The notes under the pieces were generated by a model. The model made no database searches. It was not told where the DNA came from and was given only the letters and a program-made list of their open reading frames with translations. The position numbers and the translations under genes were made by a program. Shown one piece after another: positions 1-14,400 of a stretch of DNA of 64,000 nt (within the stretch, counting starts at the first letter, position 1; each line of letters starts with the position of its first letter). The DNA lies in contig NC_090989.1 in assembly GCF_041146395.1 (NCBI RefSeq), positions 124,743,501 to 124,807,500 of the forward strand, read 5' to 3'. The stretch is from Eulemur rufifrons (taxonomy: Eukaryota; Chordata; Mammalia; Primates; Lemuridae).

Positions 1-796
1 CATAATTCTAATATTCATCTGAGCAAAGCAATGAGAGAGGAAACTACACTAAATAAAACATCACAATGCAGTAAAAAGTCCAATATAAATGATCTTTCCA
101 TAAGCATGAAGAATGGAGAACTCATAAGCAAGTATTGAAGTTGATCTCTTTCAAAAAAAAAACCTCCTTTTTATTATGATATCTAAAATAGTACATTTCA
201 AAAAGTGCCTAAAAGTGAATAAAATATAAAAGTACAGCTTAATTATTACAAAGTGAATTTTATACGATAGTTTTATAATTATTATATATAAGGTCTGTGA
301 ATCTACCACCCATGTCAGGAAATGGAGCATCACAGGTCCCAGGCAGAGAACCTGCTCCAGGCACAATCCGCTCTGCTCCTACCACCGCCCCGCCCCCACC
401 CCAGGAGTGCACTCCTGACTTTTATAATATTTCTTTGCTTTTTAAAAGCACTCCACTACTCAAGTGTTCATCCCTAGACACCATAGGTTAGTTTTGCCTT
501 TTTTCAAATGTTTTATCCATGGAATCATAACATAAGTACTCTGTGTTTCACAATGATCAAACTTATGTTTTTGATCATTACTGTGTCGGTAAAATTTATT
601 CATGTTGTGTGGAGCTGTGGTTCATTCATTTTCATTGATGTAGAATATTTTATTGAAGATATCATGATATATTTATTCATTCTATTGTTGTATAATTAAT
701 CCTTTATAATTTGTTTTTTAAAGTGCTATTAATCCACAATGCTCTGATCTTTTTGCAGTTCAATTTCATTTCATTGCTGATGAAGCATAACTCCCC

Positions 797-928
797 ATTA
801 TTTTTTTTTTAATGAGACAGGATCTTGCTATGTTACTCAGGGGGGTCTTGAACTCTTTGATCAAGCAATCTTCCCACCTCAGCCTCCTGAGTAGCTGAGA
901 TTACAGGTGTGTGCCACCATGCCTGGCT
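797..928 (-). repeat. Alu monomer-like SINE fragment
   Basis: Read on the minus strand it starts ggcatggtggcacacacctg and ends with a short A tail (T run at 800-810). It is a single arm only, and diverged, so it is an old monomer or a truncated Alu. Confidence 0.75.
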
Positions 929-1225
929 CCATCTCCACTATTTTAAACACTTCTTGCCACCTTTCAAACTGTCTAAAGCAAGTACAAAAGTATAAATTGC
1001 AAAATCAAGAGGCAACATCACCAAGCATATATAATAGGAAAGGGAGTTTTTCTTACTAGTAGGATCAAAAGTGAGCCCTTCTGAACTGGCTCCTACACCA
1101 TAAAAATCACATGAAATGCCCAAAGCAACTACATTAGTATCGAAGGAAGGTGGTAAATTCAACCACTGAGACTCAGTCCCACCCATACCAAATCAAGGTA
1201 AAATAGTATCAGAACTGAATGGCAC

Positions 1226-1318
1226 CTTCATGGCTTGTAGTCCTCGGGTCCCCTGAGTTCCTGGAATCCCTGGACACTTACAAAATGTACAGCAGCAAGT
1301 CCTCTCCACAATGTTTCC
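1226..1318 (-). CDS. COL6A5: COL6A5 exon: Cys-rich hinge and start of triple helix
   Basis: The exon is 93 bases, phase 0 to phase 0, and encodes [15 protein letters not shown] followed by [16 protein letters not shown]. The cluster of five Cys before the first Gly-X-Y triplets is the hinge expected between N7 and the short collagen VI triple helix. The acceptor is TTGTTTCCAG and the donor GTGCCA. No further Gly-repeat exon was found between here and base 1, so the next helix exon must lie outside the window. Confidence 0.88.
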
Positions 1319-4300
1319 CTGGAAACAAAAAAGCAAAGCTCAGTGAGTAACAATTGTCAGAGACTTTATTGCATAAGAATTATACTCACACAAATCATAA
1401 TCTATAAGTCCATCTTCTCTCCTTGGGTGAGGGGCTGCAGAGAATAAGAGGTGCTTTGTGACTTAATACTGCAGAGAACACACCAGGCTAGCAACTGCAT
1501 TGGCAACATCTCCTCTCCAAAGGAAAGGATCTCTATTTATAGAAAGGGCACCCAGTGCTGAGACAGCCACAGCCCAAGTTTGCCTAGGACTTGTTTGTCC
1601 CTAGTTTCCAGTCTCCTGTTTCCTGAAATTTCTGTAGCATAAATTTTTGAGAGCTTTTCAATTTGATAGTAGTTGATTGGTTTTTTAGTTCCCTATGCAT
1701 TTATTTAGTGAGATAACAAAGAATGAAAGGATATACAAAACATGGGGGCTCTGATGCTCTGGTCTTTAACATGTTTTTATAGACTAAAGACCAGACACTT
1801 AACTTAGTGGGGTAAACAAAGGCAGTCTTTGAAAATTCATATCAAAATTCCAATTTAGTTCCCATGGTATTTTGAATAATTGGATTTTTTTGCCCTATAA
1901 CTCACCAGGTACTGTGATAGTGTTTTGCCCAGTTCTCTCATTCCAATGGTCAGGTGAGTCATATAATCAAATCCTTTCCCAAATTCAAAGCTGGAAAACT
2001 CATGATGAGCAGTGGTGTTAAGGGAAACCACCAGCAGAGCATCAAGTCCTATTCAGTAAAAATGCCAGATATAAAACAAAGGGTGGTACATGAAAAAGAA
2101 GACAAGCCCGTCATATTTCTACTCAGCAAACATTATTGAAAGAATCAGAAAGGGGACAAAATGAACATAACAGGAAGCAGTACTCCCAACCAATGAAGAA
2201 CCCAACAGTAGATTTGCCTGCATTTTCTGAGTGTGCACTGGCTCTGGTCCCTGACTTTAGCTTGAAATCCCCTGAGGAAAAGTATTTAAGAGAAACTATT
2301 TACGAGTCTATAGAAAAATACCAGCAGAAAACTGTGGTCAACATCTCACAACCAATTTTGATGCAATTCTTGGGCATTTGAAAGTAATTTTTAAGAAACG
2401 GCCTTGTTCATCTTTAGAAAGGTTTTCTGAATTCTCCTGAATATAAATTAATGATGGTTCTTAAGTTATCCCCAGTGCCAAGCACCCCTGGGAGGCCAGG
2501 CCCTGAGAGCATGAGGAAAGCCCATGGTGATTCCAGTTTCAGCTGAATTCCGGGCTACATCCAGTTCATTCATTCACTCACTTAACTCATTCACTGGTTC
2601 GTTTACCTCACTCATCTTTTTGTTAAACAGACATTTGTATTAGAAGTCTATTATGTACTAATCATTGTAGCAGAGATACAAGGTGAAGAGGTCAGGCATA
2701 CTCCTCCCCTCCACAGAGTTCATGATCCAGTGGAACACATGGACAATAATGAGACGGTTTCTCTGAGAAGTGTAAGTGCTTTGAGAGGGAACATCAGGGT
2801 TCTATGAAAGCCTAGAGGAGAAGTTCCTAACTCAGTCTTGGAGGGTCATGGGAGGTTTCTTAGGAAAACTGATGTCTAAGCTGATTCTAAAGGATGAATG
2901 GAAGTTGGTCAAGGAACAGAACCAGAGATGAGAGATGGAGAGAATAAGGGAGGAGAATTAGGGAGGACGAGAGGTGGGGAGAGCTCTAGGCAAGGATAGG
3001 GAGAAATGAAGCTGTAAAGTACACTGGGAGAAGAATGGGGGGAAAAGTTTCACAGGCCTGGAACCCTGAGTGTGGAAGTGCCACTGCTGGAGTGAGAAGC
3101 AGGGGCCAGATCCTGCAAAGCCTCATGAGCCTTATTAGGGACTATGATAGGTATCCCAAGAACAGTGAAAGGTGTTGAAGGGATCTGAGCAGGAAAGGTG
3201 ACACAACCAAGCAAGAAAACAGGAAATGATTTGGCCCCCACGGAGGTTGCCTGTGGAAGTTAAACCCCAAAAGCTGATCTGGGGTCACACCAAGGAATTC
3301 CCAAACATGTGGTTCAGGTCACTCAAGGGCACACATCTGTAGAAGGTCACAAGTACAAGCACTTGGCCATAGCACTTGCAGCATTTGGAGGAGGGGTGTG
3401 GGCGCTGGTCAGGGGGTTTAGGTGGGGCACCAACAGCGTCTGCTACAAGTGTCCAGACAGATCCCAAGATCTAGAGCACCTGAGTAAAGGGGGAGACTTG
3501 TTCAGCATATTCTATACTTCATCATTTAAATTTTCAACTCAGTACCTGCTTCTCTGAGCCTGTCCGATTGATTTTCAAGCATTATGCTGCTTTCACTCTG
3601 GAGACCATCTGAAAAGATAAGCAGCACCTAAAGAAAGGGGAAAGTAGAGAATAGGTTGACATGAATGTTAAATATATAACTGGGGTGAAAGGAACACAAG
3701 ATGGAATATAGAATGAGACTTGGATACCTGTCCCCGGGATGCAGATTTATCCTCAAATGTGTCCCACAGAGACTGCAGGAACTGTACATTCAGATGAGTT
3801 GGCCCACTGACTTTGACTTGTAGCAAGCTGTCAAATATTGCTTTCTGGTAGATTTGGAACTTGGCAGGGAAATCTTGGTCATTGTTCACCTTAAAGGCCA
3901 GGCTCACCTGTGTCTCTGCACCTGCCCCACAGCTCACCCCCCGGATGGAAGTGATGTCCTCTAAGATGCCTGGGAGGTAGGATTCCAGACGGGGGTGGCC
4001 CTGGAACAAAGGCTGCCCCTGCAGGTGAGTGGAAATGTCGAACCCAACCACTATGTCCACAAAGCAATCTGGAGACCAAGGGAAACAAGTCAGGATTACT
4101 GAGTAGACAGGAGTAAGGAAAGGCAGACAGGGCAGGGAAAAGGAGAGGAGAGCTGTCATGGCCCAGAGCTGGAGGGTCTCTAGTACCCAAAACATGTTCA
4201 AGAAGGAAGATACTGGATGCTCTACCCACATATGTTAATAATACAGGGGTTTTTCTCTATCCCTTTCCAAATACTATGTTCCAATAGCTGTCTGAAGTTC

Positions 4301-5406
4301 AAACCATAGCTCAGTCTCATTTTCAGTGACTGTGTGTATGTGTGTGTGGGCAGATGCATGTGCACATTGCTTTTCTTCCAATGGTGACATATTTTGATTC
4401 ATAGACTCGTAACAAATGAAAGATTTGAACTGTCCTTGGAGATTATTTAATTTTCAGAGGTCACAAGCACAAATGGCTACAGAGGCTAGGTGGATAATGT
4501 AGATGAGTGAAATGGGCAAGATGTGCAGAAACTGAACCAGAGGACAATGACCTGTCTCTGTGGCCATTCACTGTCCAGCCCCAGCTGAGAGTAGCTATGT
4601 GGGACATGGTGCCCTGTGTTCTCAGATCTTCTGGTTTTTCAAAGAAGAACCTGACATCTACATTTTTAATGTAAAATCTCCACTTTGTAAATGCTGTGAA
4701 CTAATTTAGCAAGTTGTCAATACTGGGAAGACAGACAAACTGCATCTGCAAGGTGCCAGTTGGTTGCTCTGATCCTGTCCAGTGCTCGTTTTACAGATGG
4801 GAAGACAGTGAATTATGGAACTTGTTGCTGCTGAACTAGAGTTAGAACTCTGGCTTTCTGACTCCAGGCCCAGGGCTCTTTCTACCACTGTAATCTGCCT
4901 CTGTTTGAGCACCCCAAATGGAACAAGATCTGGAAAGCTGAGAAAGACTAACACATTTTTGTCAAAGAAGTGGTTTCAATCAACAACTCTAGAAACACAC
5001 AAGCCCTCTGAGGAATTTCTGCATGTTACACAAATTCCACAAAATGTTTTCTTTTTTTTTTATTTCAAGAAATTATGGGGGCCGGGAACGGTGGCTCACG
5101 CCTGTAATCCTAGCACTCTGGGAGGCCGAGGCGGGTGGATGGCTCAAGGTCAGGAGTTCGAGACCAGCCTGAGCAAGAGCGAGACCCCGTCTCTACTAAA
5201 AAAAAAAAAATAGAAAGAAATTATCTGGCCAACTAAAATATATATAGAAAAAAATTAGCCGGGCATGGTGGCGCATGCCTGTAGTCCCAGCTACTCGGGA
5301 GGCTGAGGCGGTAGGATCACTTAAGCCCAGGAGTTTGAGGTTGCTGTGAGCTAGGCTGACGCCACGGCACTCACTCTAGCCTGGGCAACAAAGCAAGACT
5401 TTGTCT

Positions 5407-5444
<38 letters not shown>

Positions 5445-8400
5445 GAAAAGAGAAATTATGGGGGTACAAACATTTTGGTTACATGTTATGACTTTGCCAC
5501 ATCCCAACCATGATTTGAGACATGCCCTTTCCCCTCCTACAACACTCAGCGTGTCACAAAATGGTTTCATTCACTACTGTTTCCTAACATACTGTCTTAC
5601 CAACTCTCAGCCACAAATTTATAGAACCTGAGTCCCCCGTGGCTACCCTCAGCTGGAGCTGAACAGTGACATCCCTGTGAGATGGGTCACTGTTCCCCAG
5701 TTCATCTTCCTCACACTCCACCCACTTGACCCATCTCCATTCTCCACCTGGCCTTTGCAGCCATTTGCCTTTGTGACTTCTGGATTAAATAATCTCTCAG
5801 CACAATTCAAATCTTTCCTATGTTATGATTATGTCAAAAGAAGAAAATATACACTATACACATGTACATACATGCTGAATCCTTTAGAAGATGATCTAAC
5901 AAAGCTAAAATAGTACAACTTCCAATCAGCAAATGTTTATTTTACTTACTTCCTACTGGATGCAGGGCATTGTCCTAGGAATTCCAGAAGAGGAGAGACT
6001 AGAAATAGGAGACTGAAATTCAGGCGGTGAGAGAATAAGCACTGGCTTGCAGTGAGGGGACAAGGCTGACCAGATGACACAGCCTTGGGGGCCCTCTAGC
6101 CCCTGCACCCTTTCTTTATCTTTGAGGGAGACCGACTGATTCAAACTCCCTGGAAGCAGAGAAGTCTCTCTTCACTGCACACTATTCTAAATAAAAATAC
6201 GTTCTGCTAGAGCTAGCCCATAAGACACCCTTGGGAAATGGAAAAATGAGAAGTTGCAACTGAATAAAACCAAAGAGCACTTACTGGTTTTCCCGCAGCT
6301 CTGGCAGATTTCACGAACCATTCTTTTTTTCACATCCACATTCTCTAATTTATTAAATTCATTAAAAGTGATTATTTTTGCAGAATTGCCTGTTATCGGC
6401 AGAAGCTGTTCCTTATGAACATCTCCTATGCCCACAACCAGGACACAAATTCCAAGGTCTTTCAGGGTTTTTACTGCATCTGCCACATTATAGTAGGGGT
6501 CACTTGATGTGATAACAACCAAAGTTTGAGGGACACCAGCGTTTCTTCTCCCACCAGCAGATGGATTAAACATATTGATCACATTTCTGAGGGCCAAGTC
6601 GATTCGTGGAAACCCACTGCTCTTGGAGACAGTTTGGATTTGAGTTTTCCACTGGGTTTCCGTCAGAGAGCTTTTCAACTCAATAATTTTCCGGTAGCGG
6701 CTTCCAAATTGAGCCATACCAATTTTCATTCTTTGAGACTGAATGTCAAAATGATCAATTAAGTCTGACAAGAAAGTTGTCATGGTAACAAACTCCGAAT
6801 TAGATACCATGTCAGAGCCATCACAAAGGAAAATCACATCAGCTTCCTGAAGGTTACAGACTGCAAAAGGAAAAAAGAACAAATTATTTTCCTCATGAAT
6901 CATTCTAAATTTTTCCTTTATTCAAATACTTCAATTGCTTTACATTAGGAGCAAATTGAGATATGGTAACAAAAGAGAAAATCACTGATTGACCCTCAAA
7001 AGGAAGGAAAAATAGCAAGAAGGGGAAAGATAATAGAGTTTTTTCAAGTTTTAATTATTTACATGATTCATTTGAGAAGACACTGAAGGATAATCAGAGA
7101 AGGAAAGTAGGAAGTTTGAATAGATTTAGTGTACTCGTTAAAAAGTAATTACAAAGGCTACAAGTCCCTTCAACATACCCAGACTGGAACATTCACCGAA
7201 ATCAAGGTACCAGTACTACTGTACTGTAATTAGTACTCCTACTACTGTTAATGCAACCACTTCGTATTGAGAAATATCATTTAAAAATGCCTTTGGCATA
7301 CAGTAACAGATAATATTCACAACCACGTTGTGAGGACTTATTCTAATTTTATAAATATAGAAATAGAATTCAGAGGTAAGTGACTTGCCTACAAGCGCAC
7401 AATTACTATGGAGTGGAGCTGGTATCTGGACCTCTAGACCCTTTTTATCCTTAAATCCAGCACATTTTTCTGCTGCAATATCATAATCCAAATATTAAAA
7501 CTTTCTGGCACAAGAGCTAGTGGCCAGTAAACAAGGCACAGTGTCATCTCCTTGAGTCTAATGTGGAATGTCCCAAGACCAAGGGATGACTTTCTACACT
7601 CAGCTCCAATCAAACTCAGTGGCTGTGGTAGGGGCAGCACTAAGGTGACTACTAAAGGTAATTCTCACCGTCACACAATTCCTTGTAAGGACAGTGTGCT
7701 AGACTCAGGGATGTGCTGCCTAGAGAGACCTTCAAGGAAGGACTTACTTCCCGGCCTGTGGGAGTATGATCAGTAGACAGTGTCTAGCTGTCAGCTCTTT
7801 CAGGGTCTGTCTCACTACAGAGAGAAGCCTTGCCAGAGGGCAGTCCCGGGATATCCAGGGACAAAGTGGGAAGGACTTCTCACTCAGTCCCAGCCATCGT
7901 AATCTGATGCTGCACAACTGCCATGGGCAATGCTTGCCCCAGAGCTCTCTGCTAGGTTTAGAGCTTTGTTGAGCATGTGCCATTGTTTGACTTCTGCCCA
8001 TCTTGCTTTCCCCTTTATTTCACAGGTGTGGATCCCTAATAAACACCTTGCATCCCAAACTCCAAGTCAGCACCACCTCCAACATGTAGGCATAGGAAAT
8101 GAGAATAAGGCAGCCTCCATATTCCTAGGAAAAGACTGCAGTCTTAGTAATGTACTAGATTTGGTGGCACCCAACAATAAACAAGAGACCAAGCATCCCT
8201 GAGGAGTTCATAGTCATGTAACAGACACAGATAAGAAGACAGTAAATATGTGTTAAGTGCCACCACCAGTAGAAAGAGAAGGTATAAGAGTTGGGGACAC
8301 AATGGGGACATGGGGTCAGGTGTCAGGAAACTAGCAAACAAAGGCTGAAACTTGACAGACAAGATGTGGGCAGGGAAGTGGTGGGCTGGAGTGTTCATGG

Positions 8401-11400
8401 TGGGCAGGAGGGTACGCACAGAGACATGAAGGAATTTCAGAGTGCCAGGGTGGATTGTGAAGAGGGGAGGGGCAATGGGTGAGGTTGGAGAGGTGGGCAG
8501 GGGCTAGATGGAGCTCAGGAGTTTGGAAATTGCCTCCAAGGTAAGGGAGAGGGAGGCCTCCAAACACTGTAAGCAGAGGAGTGGCACAGTTCGGTGTGCA
8601 GGAGAAAGATCACTCAGTGCTGAGTGAACTGGCAGAAAGCAGGACAGAGGAAGGGGAGCCCAGGCCTCAGGGTGGGAATCCAAGCACAGGGCAGAACAGG
8701 CAGAAGAATTGGGATGGTCCTACTGCCTTGGGAAAAAAAAATCATAATTTTTCTTGGATACAAATGATATCATTCAATATCTGAAACCAAGAAGCTGAAT
8801 TTATTCCTTACTTAAGTAAGCTAATGCTATGGTGGGCAGGCCTGGTTCCATTCAGCAAAGCAAATGCTGATCTGACACACGACTGGAGGGAAGCTTTTGC
8901 TTGCAGTTGGACCAGATACAGAGATGAGAGTGGGTTAACGTTAGCCTTAGAAACATGATTCGTACTGGCTACAAAAGTGAGCCTTATGTTGGTAGAAAGG
9001 AAGGAAGAAAGGAAGAAAGAAAAAGAGATGGAGGGATAGAGGAAGGAAGTGAAGAAGGAAAGAAGAGAGGGAGGGAGTTAGCTGACTGACTCATGTGCCA
9101 GGTGGGGAGGACTAGGCCAATACAAACCACAGGATTCAGACCTCCCAAGGAGGCACAGCAGCCCTCCCTAGATGGCTTGTCAGACTCTGCTGCTTTTGAG
9201 ACCAGGTGGCAAATCTCACTCTTCCCTCACTGTCTCCATCCTACCCACGCCAAGGTGGCTCGTAATCAGCTCAGTCCCCTTCCCTCCCCACTCCTGTCAG
9301 CCAGTCTCCAGTACCCCACATTCGACTCTCATATCCTGCCCTCTGCACTAGTGCTCCTTATCCAGAAAAGCACATCAGACCACTTGAACCTTCAATGGCC
9401 CTACAGGATGCCTCTATTCCCATTTAGAGGGCCCTGGATCTTTGAAGACAAAAGTCTATCTGTTTAAACCATGAAACTCTTCACTGGAGTTTGGCCTGAA
9501 ACTGATGCCATGTGGCTGCATTGAAACCGTTAACCAAATGGAACAGCATGAGTAGCCACTAAAGGGGTACGGCGAATGTGACCTTAAGAAGAGTTGCTTT
9601 CTGCCAAAGAAAAAAAAGAAAAAAAGGCAACAGGGTGGCAAGACAGCAAGGAATGTTTCTGAAACTTTCCTGTATAATCTCTTCAATGCATGCTGTGGTG
9701 GGAAGGGAAGTTTGGGATCTTAATCAACTCATTTCTTTTAGAGATGAGAAAACTCCTAGTGTGAGCAGAAAACGTTCAGCCCATGATACCTGGGTAATAA
9801 GAAGCCAAGACATACTTTATTTTTTGTTTAAACCTTTATTGCTACCCCCATAGAAACTTTAAAAGTAACAACTTACCCTCTTGTGCATTGGTACACATAC
9901 TTTCTTGTACAGGCATGTAAACATCTTTCAGTTTGTCGAAATTATCCACATGGATAGTATTGTTTTTATTCCCTGCCATAGCCTCAAGTTCCTCTTGGTT
10001 GGCCGCTCCTATACCCACTGCAAAGATGGTGATGCCTTTGTTTCTCAACTTCAACGCTGTGTCATTGAGCAGCGTTCGATCATCAGATTGCCCGTCGGTG
10101 ATGACGATCAGCATCTGCTTCACGTTTTGTTTGATGCGGCTACCATGTTCCTCCCTGAACAGGGTGTCCGCATGCTCGAGAGCCCTGGCAGTGAAGGTTC
10201 TCCCTCCGGTGTCCCTGCGCCTCCTCAGATTCTCAACGATTGTGGAACTGTTTGGGTATGTGTTAAGGTAGAAAAGAATTTCTGGATATTCAGAGTATTT
10301 GAGAGCTCCAAACTGAACCCGGTCCCTGCCAACATCCGCTTTCTTCACCAAATGGATAGTTAGGTCCATCATGTGTTCTCTCTGCTGTGAACTTATGCTG
10401 CCTGAATGATCCAGCACAAACACAACGTCCAACAGTTTAATCCTTTTACAATCTGAAAGAAGAAAAAAGCAAAAATCACAAACTTTCTGCAGTGCATCCT
10501 ACACAGACTGCTGAGAAGGGAAGCAAACTAACATTTGCCATGAGCCTACTGTGTGTCAGATACTGCATCTCACTTAGTTCTTAGAGGTAGCTGTTGCCAT
10601 TTCACAGAGAAAAAAAGCTGAGGCTCAGAAAAGTGCAACTTGCCTACATCATGACTCCAAGGACATTTGTACCCTTAACTGTATGATTCCACAATTGGTA
10701 GTCCTTACACCACACAACTCTGCTTTGGTATAGCTCATTAGGACAGGCTTTCAAGTAAAAGGCAACGTCAGAAGTTAGGTCAATGCCAATATAATGGTGA
10801 GACATACTAATGTTTGCCAAACCAGTCTGCTGTTTCAAAGAGCTCAGGAACTCATTATATAAGTTGAGGTTTTTAATCCTACTCCTTCTGGCTTCAGCTA
10901 TCTTTTGACCTTCTGGAAGGAAAACCTTCCCTTGTACATCATGCATCTCCACAGTTATTTCTGCTCCTTCCCCTGACCTCCTGAATCAGAACTCAGAAAG
11001 GAATGGCCCCAAGTAGGGGGACAGCTGAAGCTCCTATCACATCTTACCTGGCCCCAAGTCCTTCTCCACATTAAAAGCCAAGCAACCACTCTGGCTGGGT
11101 CTCCAAAGTGTGCACTCTCTCCCAGCTCTTTTCCTTCTCTCAATAACTTAAGCACATGCCTTCCAAAGGTTGTCTTTCTCTACTTTCCACATGTCCATTT
11201 TATCTCCAGTCCTTATTTCTAGCACTGATGTTTCAAATTTTCAAGTCTCAGACACTGTGGATGAACCCAGTTCACATCTATAAAAACCTGGGGCAATGGC
11301 CCAATGAAATTTGGTGACTTGTCATGACTTGACAAATACTTACAAGATGATCTCATGCATGAGTCAGCTGAAATTTCACCTTATGCTATAGATGAGTCCT

Positions 11401-14400
11401 CCACAAACATTACATTTGTCAAAATGAAGAAATACTAAGATTTCAAAATTGAGGCTATAGTCTTTAAGTACACCTCTCAACATTATCAGGAGTTCTAGAA
11501 TCATTGCCACTCATAGAAAAAGAAAAATCTCCAATTAACTGTTAACAAGGACATCTTAGAGCTATCACCTAAAACTTAACTGTTTATGAGACATTTTATT
11601 TGTTAATTTTCTAAAAATTTCACACACATAATTTTGAAGAATAAAGTCCAACAGAGGTCTTTATGCTGCCACGGAACAACATACAACAAACTTACTAATG
11701 CTTTGTTTTGTTCTCTTCATTGGATCCCAAACACAGATAATAGTACATGATAGATTTAAAAGCACAGGTGTTTTTAGTCTATGTGTAGATTTATAGCAAG
11801 TTCTCATTCAAGAGGCATTAAAATTGATAGGCTCAAACTGAAGGTTGCTAAATACAATTTCAAAAGCCCTACAATTTGTGAGGTTAAAATGATGACCTCA
11901 AATCATCAGAAAAAAAGTCACAAATTAAAATTTTCCAAAGGAATACACACATGAACAGGCAAATGTAAAATACCTAGTTTATGGAAGTTGCAAAGAATAA
12001 TGTTAAGTAATGAGAATATACACTATATCTTTAAAATATAAAGGGATTTTTGATAGAGGGGGTGCTTAGGTACTGGATTTAATTAAATTAAGATGAAGAT
12101 GAATTTGTATTTCTAATCATTTATAGCTTAACAATGGTTATAGGTAGCCAAGAAACAATTCTAGGAAGTCATTTGGGATTCAAAATTGGCTCTGGAAAAT
12201 CCAGGTATGTGAGTATTAAAGAGTTGGAAGTTTAATGTAAAATTCTGAGGTCATTTTGGCATATACTTGAAGACCCCAAAGCCCAACTATTTTGTGCCAA
12301 ACTAGCTGGAACTCTTCTGTTGTATCATCACTGAACTGAACAACACTAATTTGGGTTTTGTCTGCACCAATTTGAATCTTAGTTAACAGGTTTTTCATGA
12401 AAGTTTATCTGAAATACCCCTAGAGGTCATGGATGTTTTAATATAACATAGATAAGACCAAAACTTAACACCGAAGTTCAGGTAGAAACGAAACAAACAG
12501 TGCAAAACACTGTTCCTCACTATAAAGTCAACAGCTCACATCCTCGAGTCCTGAAGGATAACAGGGTCACTTACCATGACGAGCACATATGCCAAAGATG
12601 AGTTTACTTTCTATTGTCTTTAGATCATCGAAGTTCTCAACATGAAAAACTAGGGTGCCATCCCCACTGATCTCCTCTAGCTGAGGTCTGTTGGCACCGT
12701 ATACCCCCACGGAGAAGATGGTCACACCTTTGTCCCGAAGAACTCTAGCAGGATCTCTCACATCATCCTGTGCTTCTCCATCTGTGATGAGGATGAGAAA
12801 CTTTTTGACTCCAGAACGGGCCCCCATGGGGTCAGTGAAATATTGAGCTATAGAGGTAAGTGCATGTCCCATCATAGTGTTTCTACTGATGAGAGACATT
12901 CTGTCTATTGCATCAGAAATCTCTTTCTGTGTAAAGTATTTATTAAGCTGGAACTCTTCCTTTGTATCATCACTGAACTGAACAACACCAATTTGGGTTT
13001 TGTCTGCACCAATTTGAATCTTAGTTAACAGGTTTTTCATGAAGGTTTTCATTTTCTCAAAATTTTCATGTCCTATACTTCCAGAACTGTCCACCAGAAA
13101 CATGACATCAGCTTTCATGTCTTCACATCCTGCATATTATAAAAAAAAAAAAGACCAGAAATAAAACAGGTTGGCGTGGTTCTTAGAATATAGAGAAACA
13201 TTAAGGCAGAAATAAATGTATGAATAAGAAAACACTGCAAATTAACTTAAGCAACTACTGTTATGTTTGAAATTTTAATTTGCTTCTTTAATAGAAGCCT
13301 GTGAATAAGAATTCTGAATCAGAAATCCATTGAAGATTATCTAAGGAGTTGTAAAGAGGAAATGCAACTTCCAAAATATGTATTCATTCAAGCATGCATG
13401 CATGCATCACTCATAATTCATTTGTTCATAATTCTGGAGGTATCTGAAATGCCACGCATCAGCTTATGTGCTAAGGATGCAGTGGTGATCAAAAACATGG
13501 AATCAGAGCCAAAGTAATCAATTTCCTGCACTCATAGGGCTAATACTCCAGGGTTTTATGTATATATTCTTGAAAAACACAATTCCCAATAATCTTTAAA
13601 TAGCATTATTTCCGGGGATAATTTTAAGTGATTTCATAAACACTATCAATCAATATTATAAATTGGAGTGATGATTGCACTGCACTTTAGCCTGGGCAAC
13701 AGAGTGAGACCCCCATCTCTTAAAAAAAAAAAAAAGGAAAAGAAATTGGAGTGAAAAGTTTTTACGAGAGATTATTATTTCTTATTATTATCACTTATTA
13801 GTGCTTAATGCTTCAGTAAGCACATATCCATTCAATATGGACTGTTCCTTTATTTATACATAAAACTTTTAGATAGCCCACTGATTGGAAATGGACATTT
13901 ATGTATATATGTATATATCTACATATATACACACACATAAGACCAATTTCTATAAACTATTGGAAAGCTTGGGTGGGACAAAGACATAAAATGTAACCAA
14001 AATGTTTGTACCCTCATAATATCCTGAAATAAAAATTTAAAAAAAAGAAAATGCAGAGCAAAACCAGATTGTTAAAAAAAAAAAAAAAAAACCCTGTTGG
14101 AAAAAAACAGTGTTAATCTATAATCTCTACCATCCTCTAACCAGTCTCTCTCTCTCCACACTTACAGAGTCTACCCCATACTACTCGAAAATAAACTCTT
14201 AGCATCAGCCATATATAGAAAAATGAAAAGATGTTAATTAATATTTAATAACTTGTGCTGTATAAGGCCAATCCCCTGATCCACAAAAGAAACTGATTTT
14301 TGCCCCCTAGTATCTGCTTTCCCATTCTCCTATGTTAATAAAGTTTTAGCTAGGCAGATGGTTGCCCAGCTAAAGATGATATTTCCCAGCCTTCCTTGAA

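Noticed and set aside
297..491. C-rich segment near base 380 as a further collagen helix exon
   Set aside because: Read on the minus strand it has no Gly-X-Y periodicity and no flanking splice sites.
9881..10363. A 160-codon plus-strand frame opposite the N5 exon
   Set aside because: It is a shadow of the conserved COL6A5 exon on the other strand and has no supporting signal.
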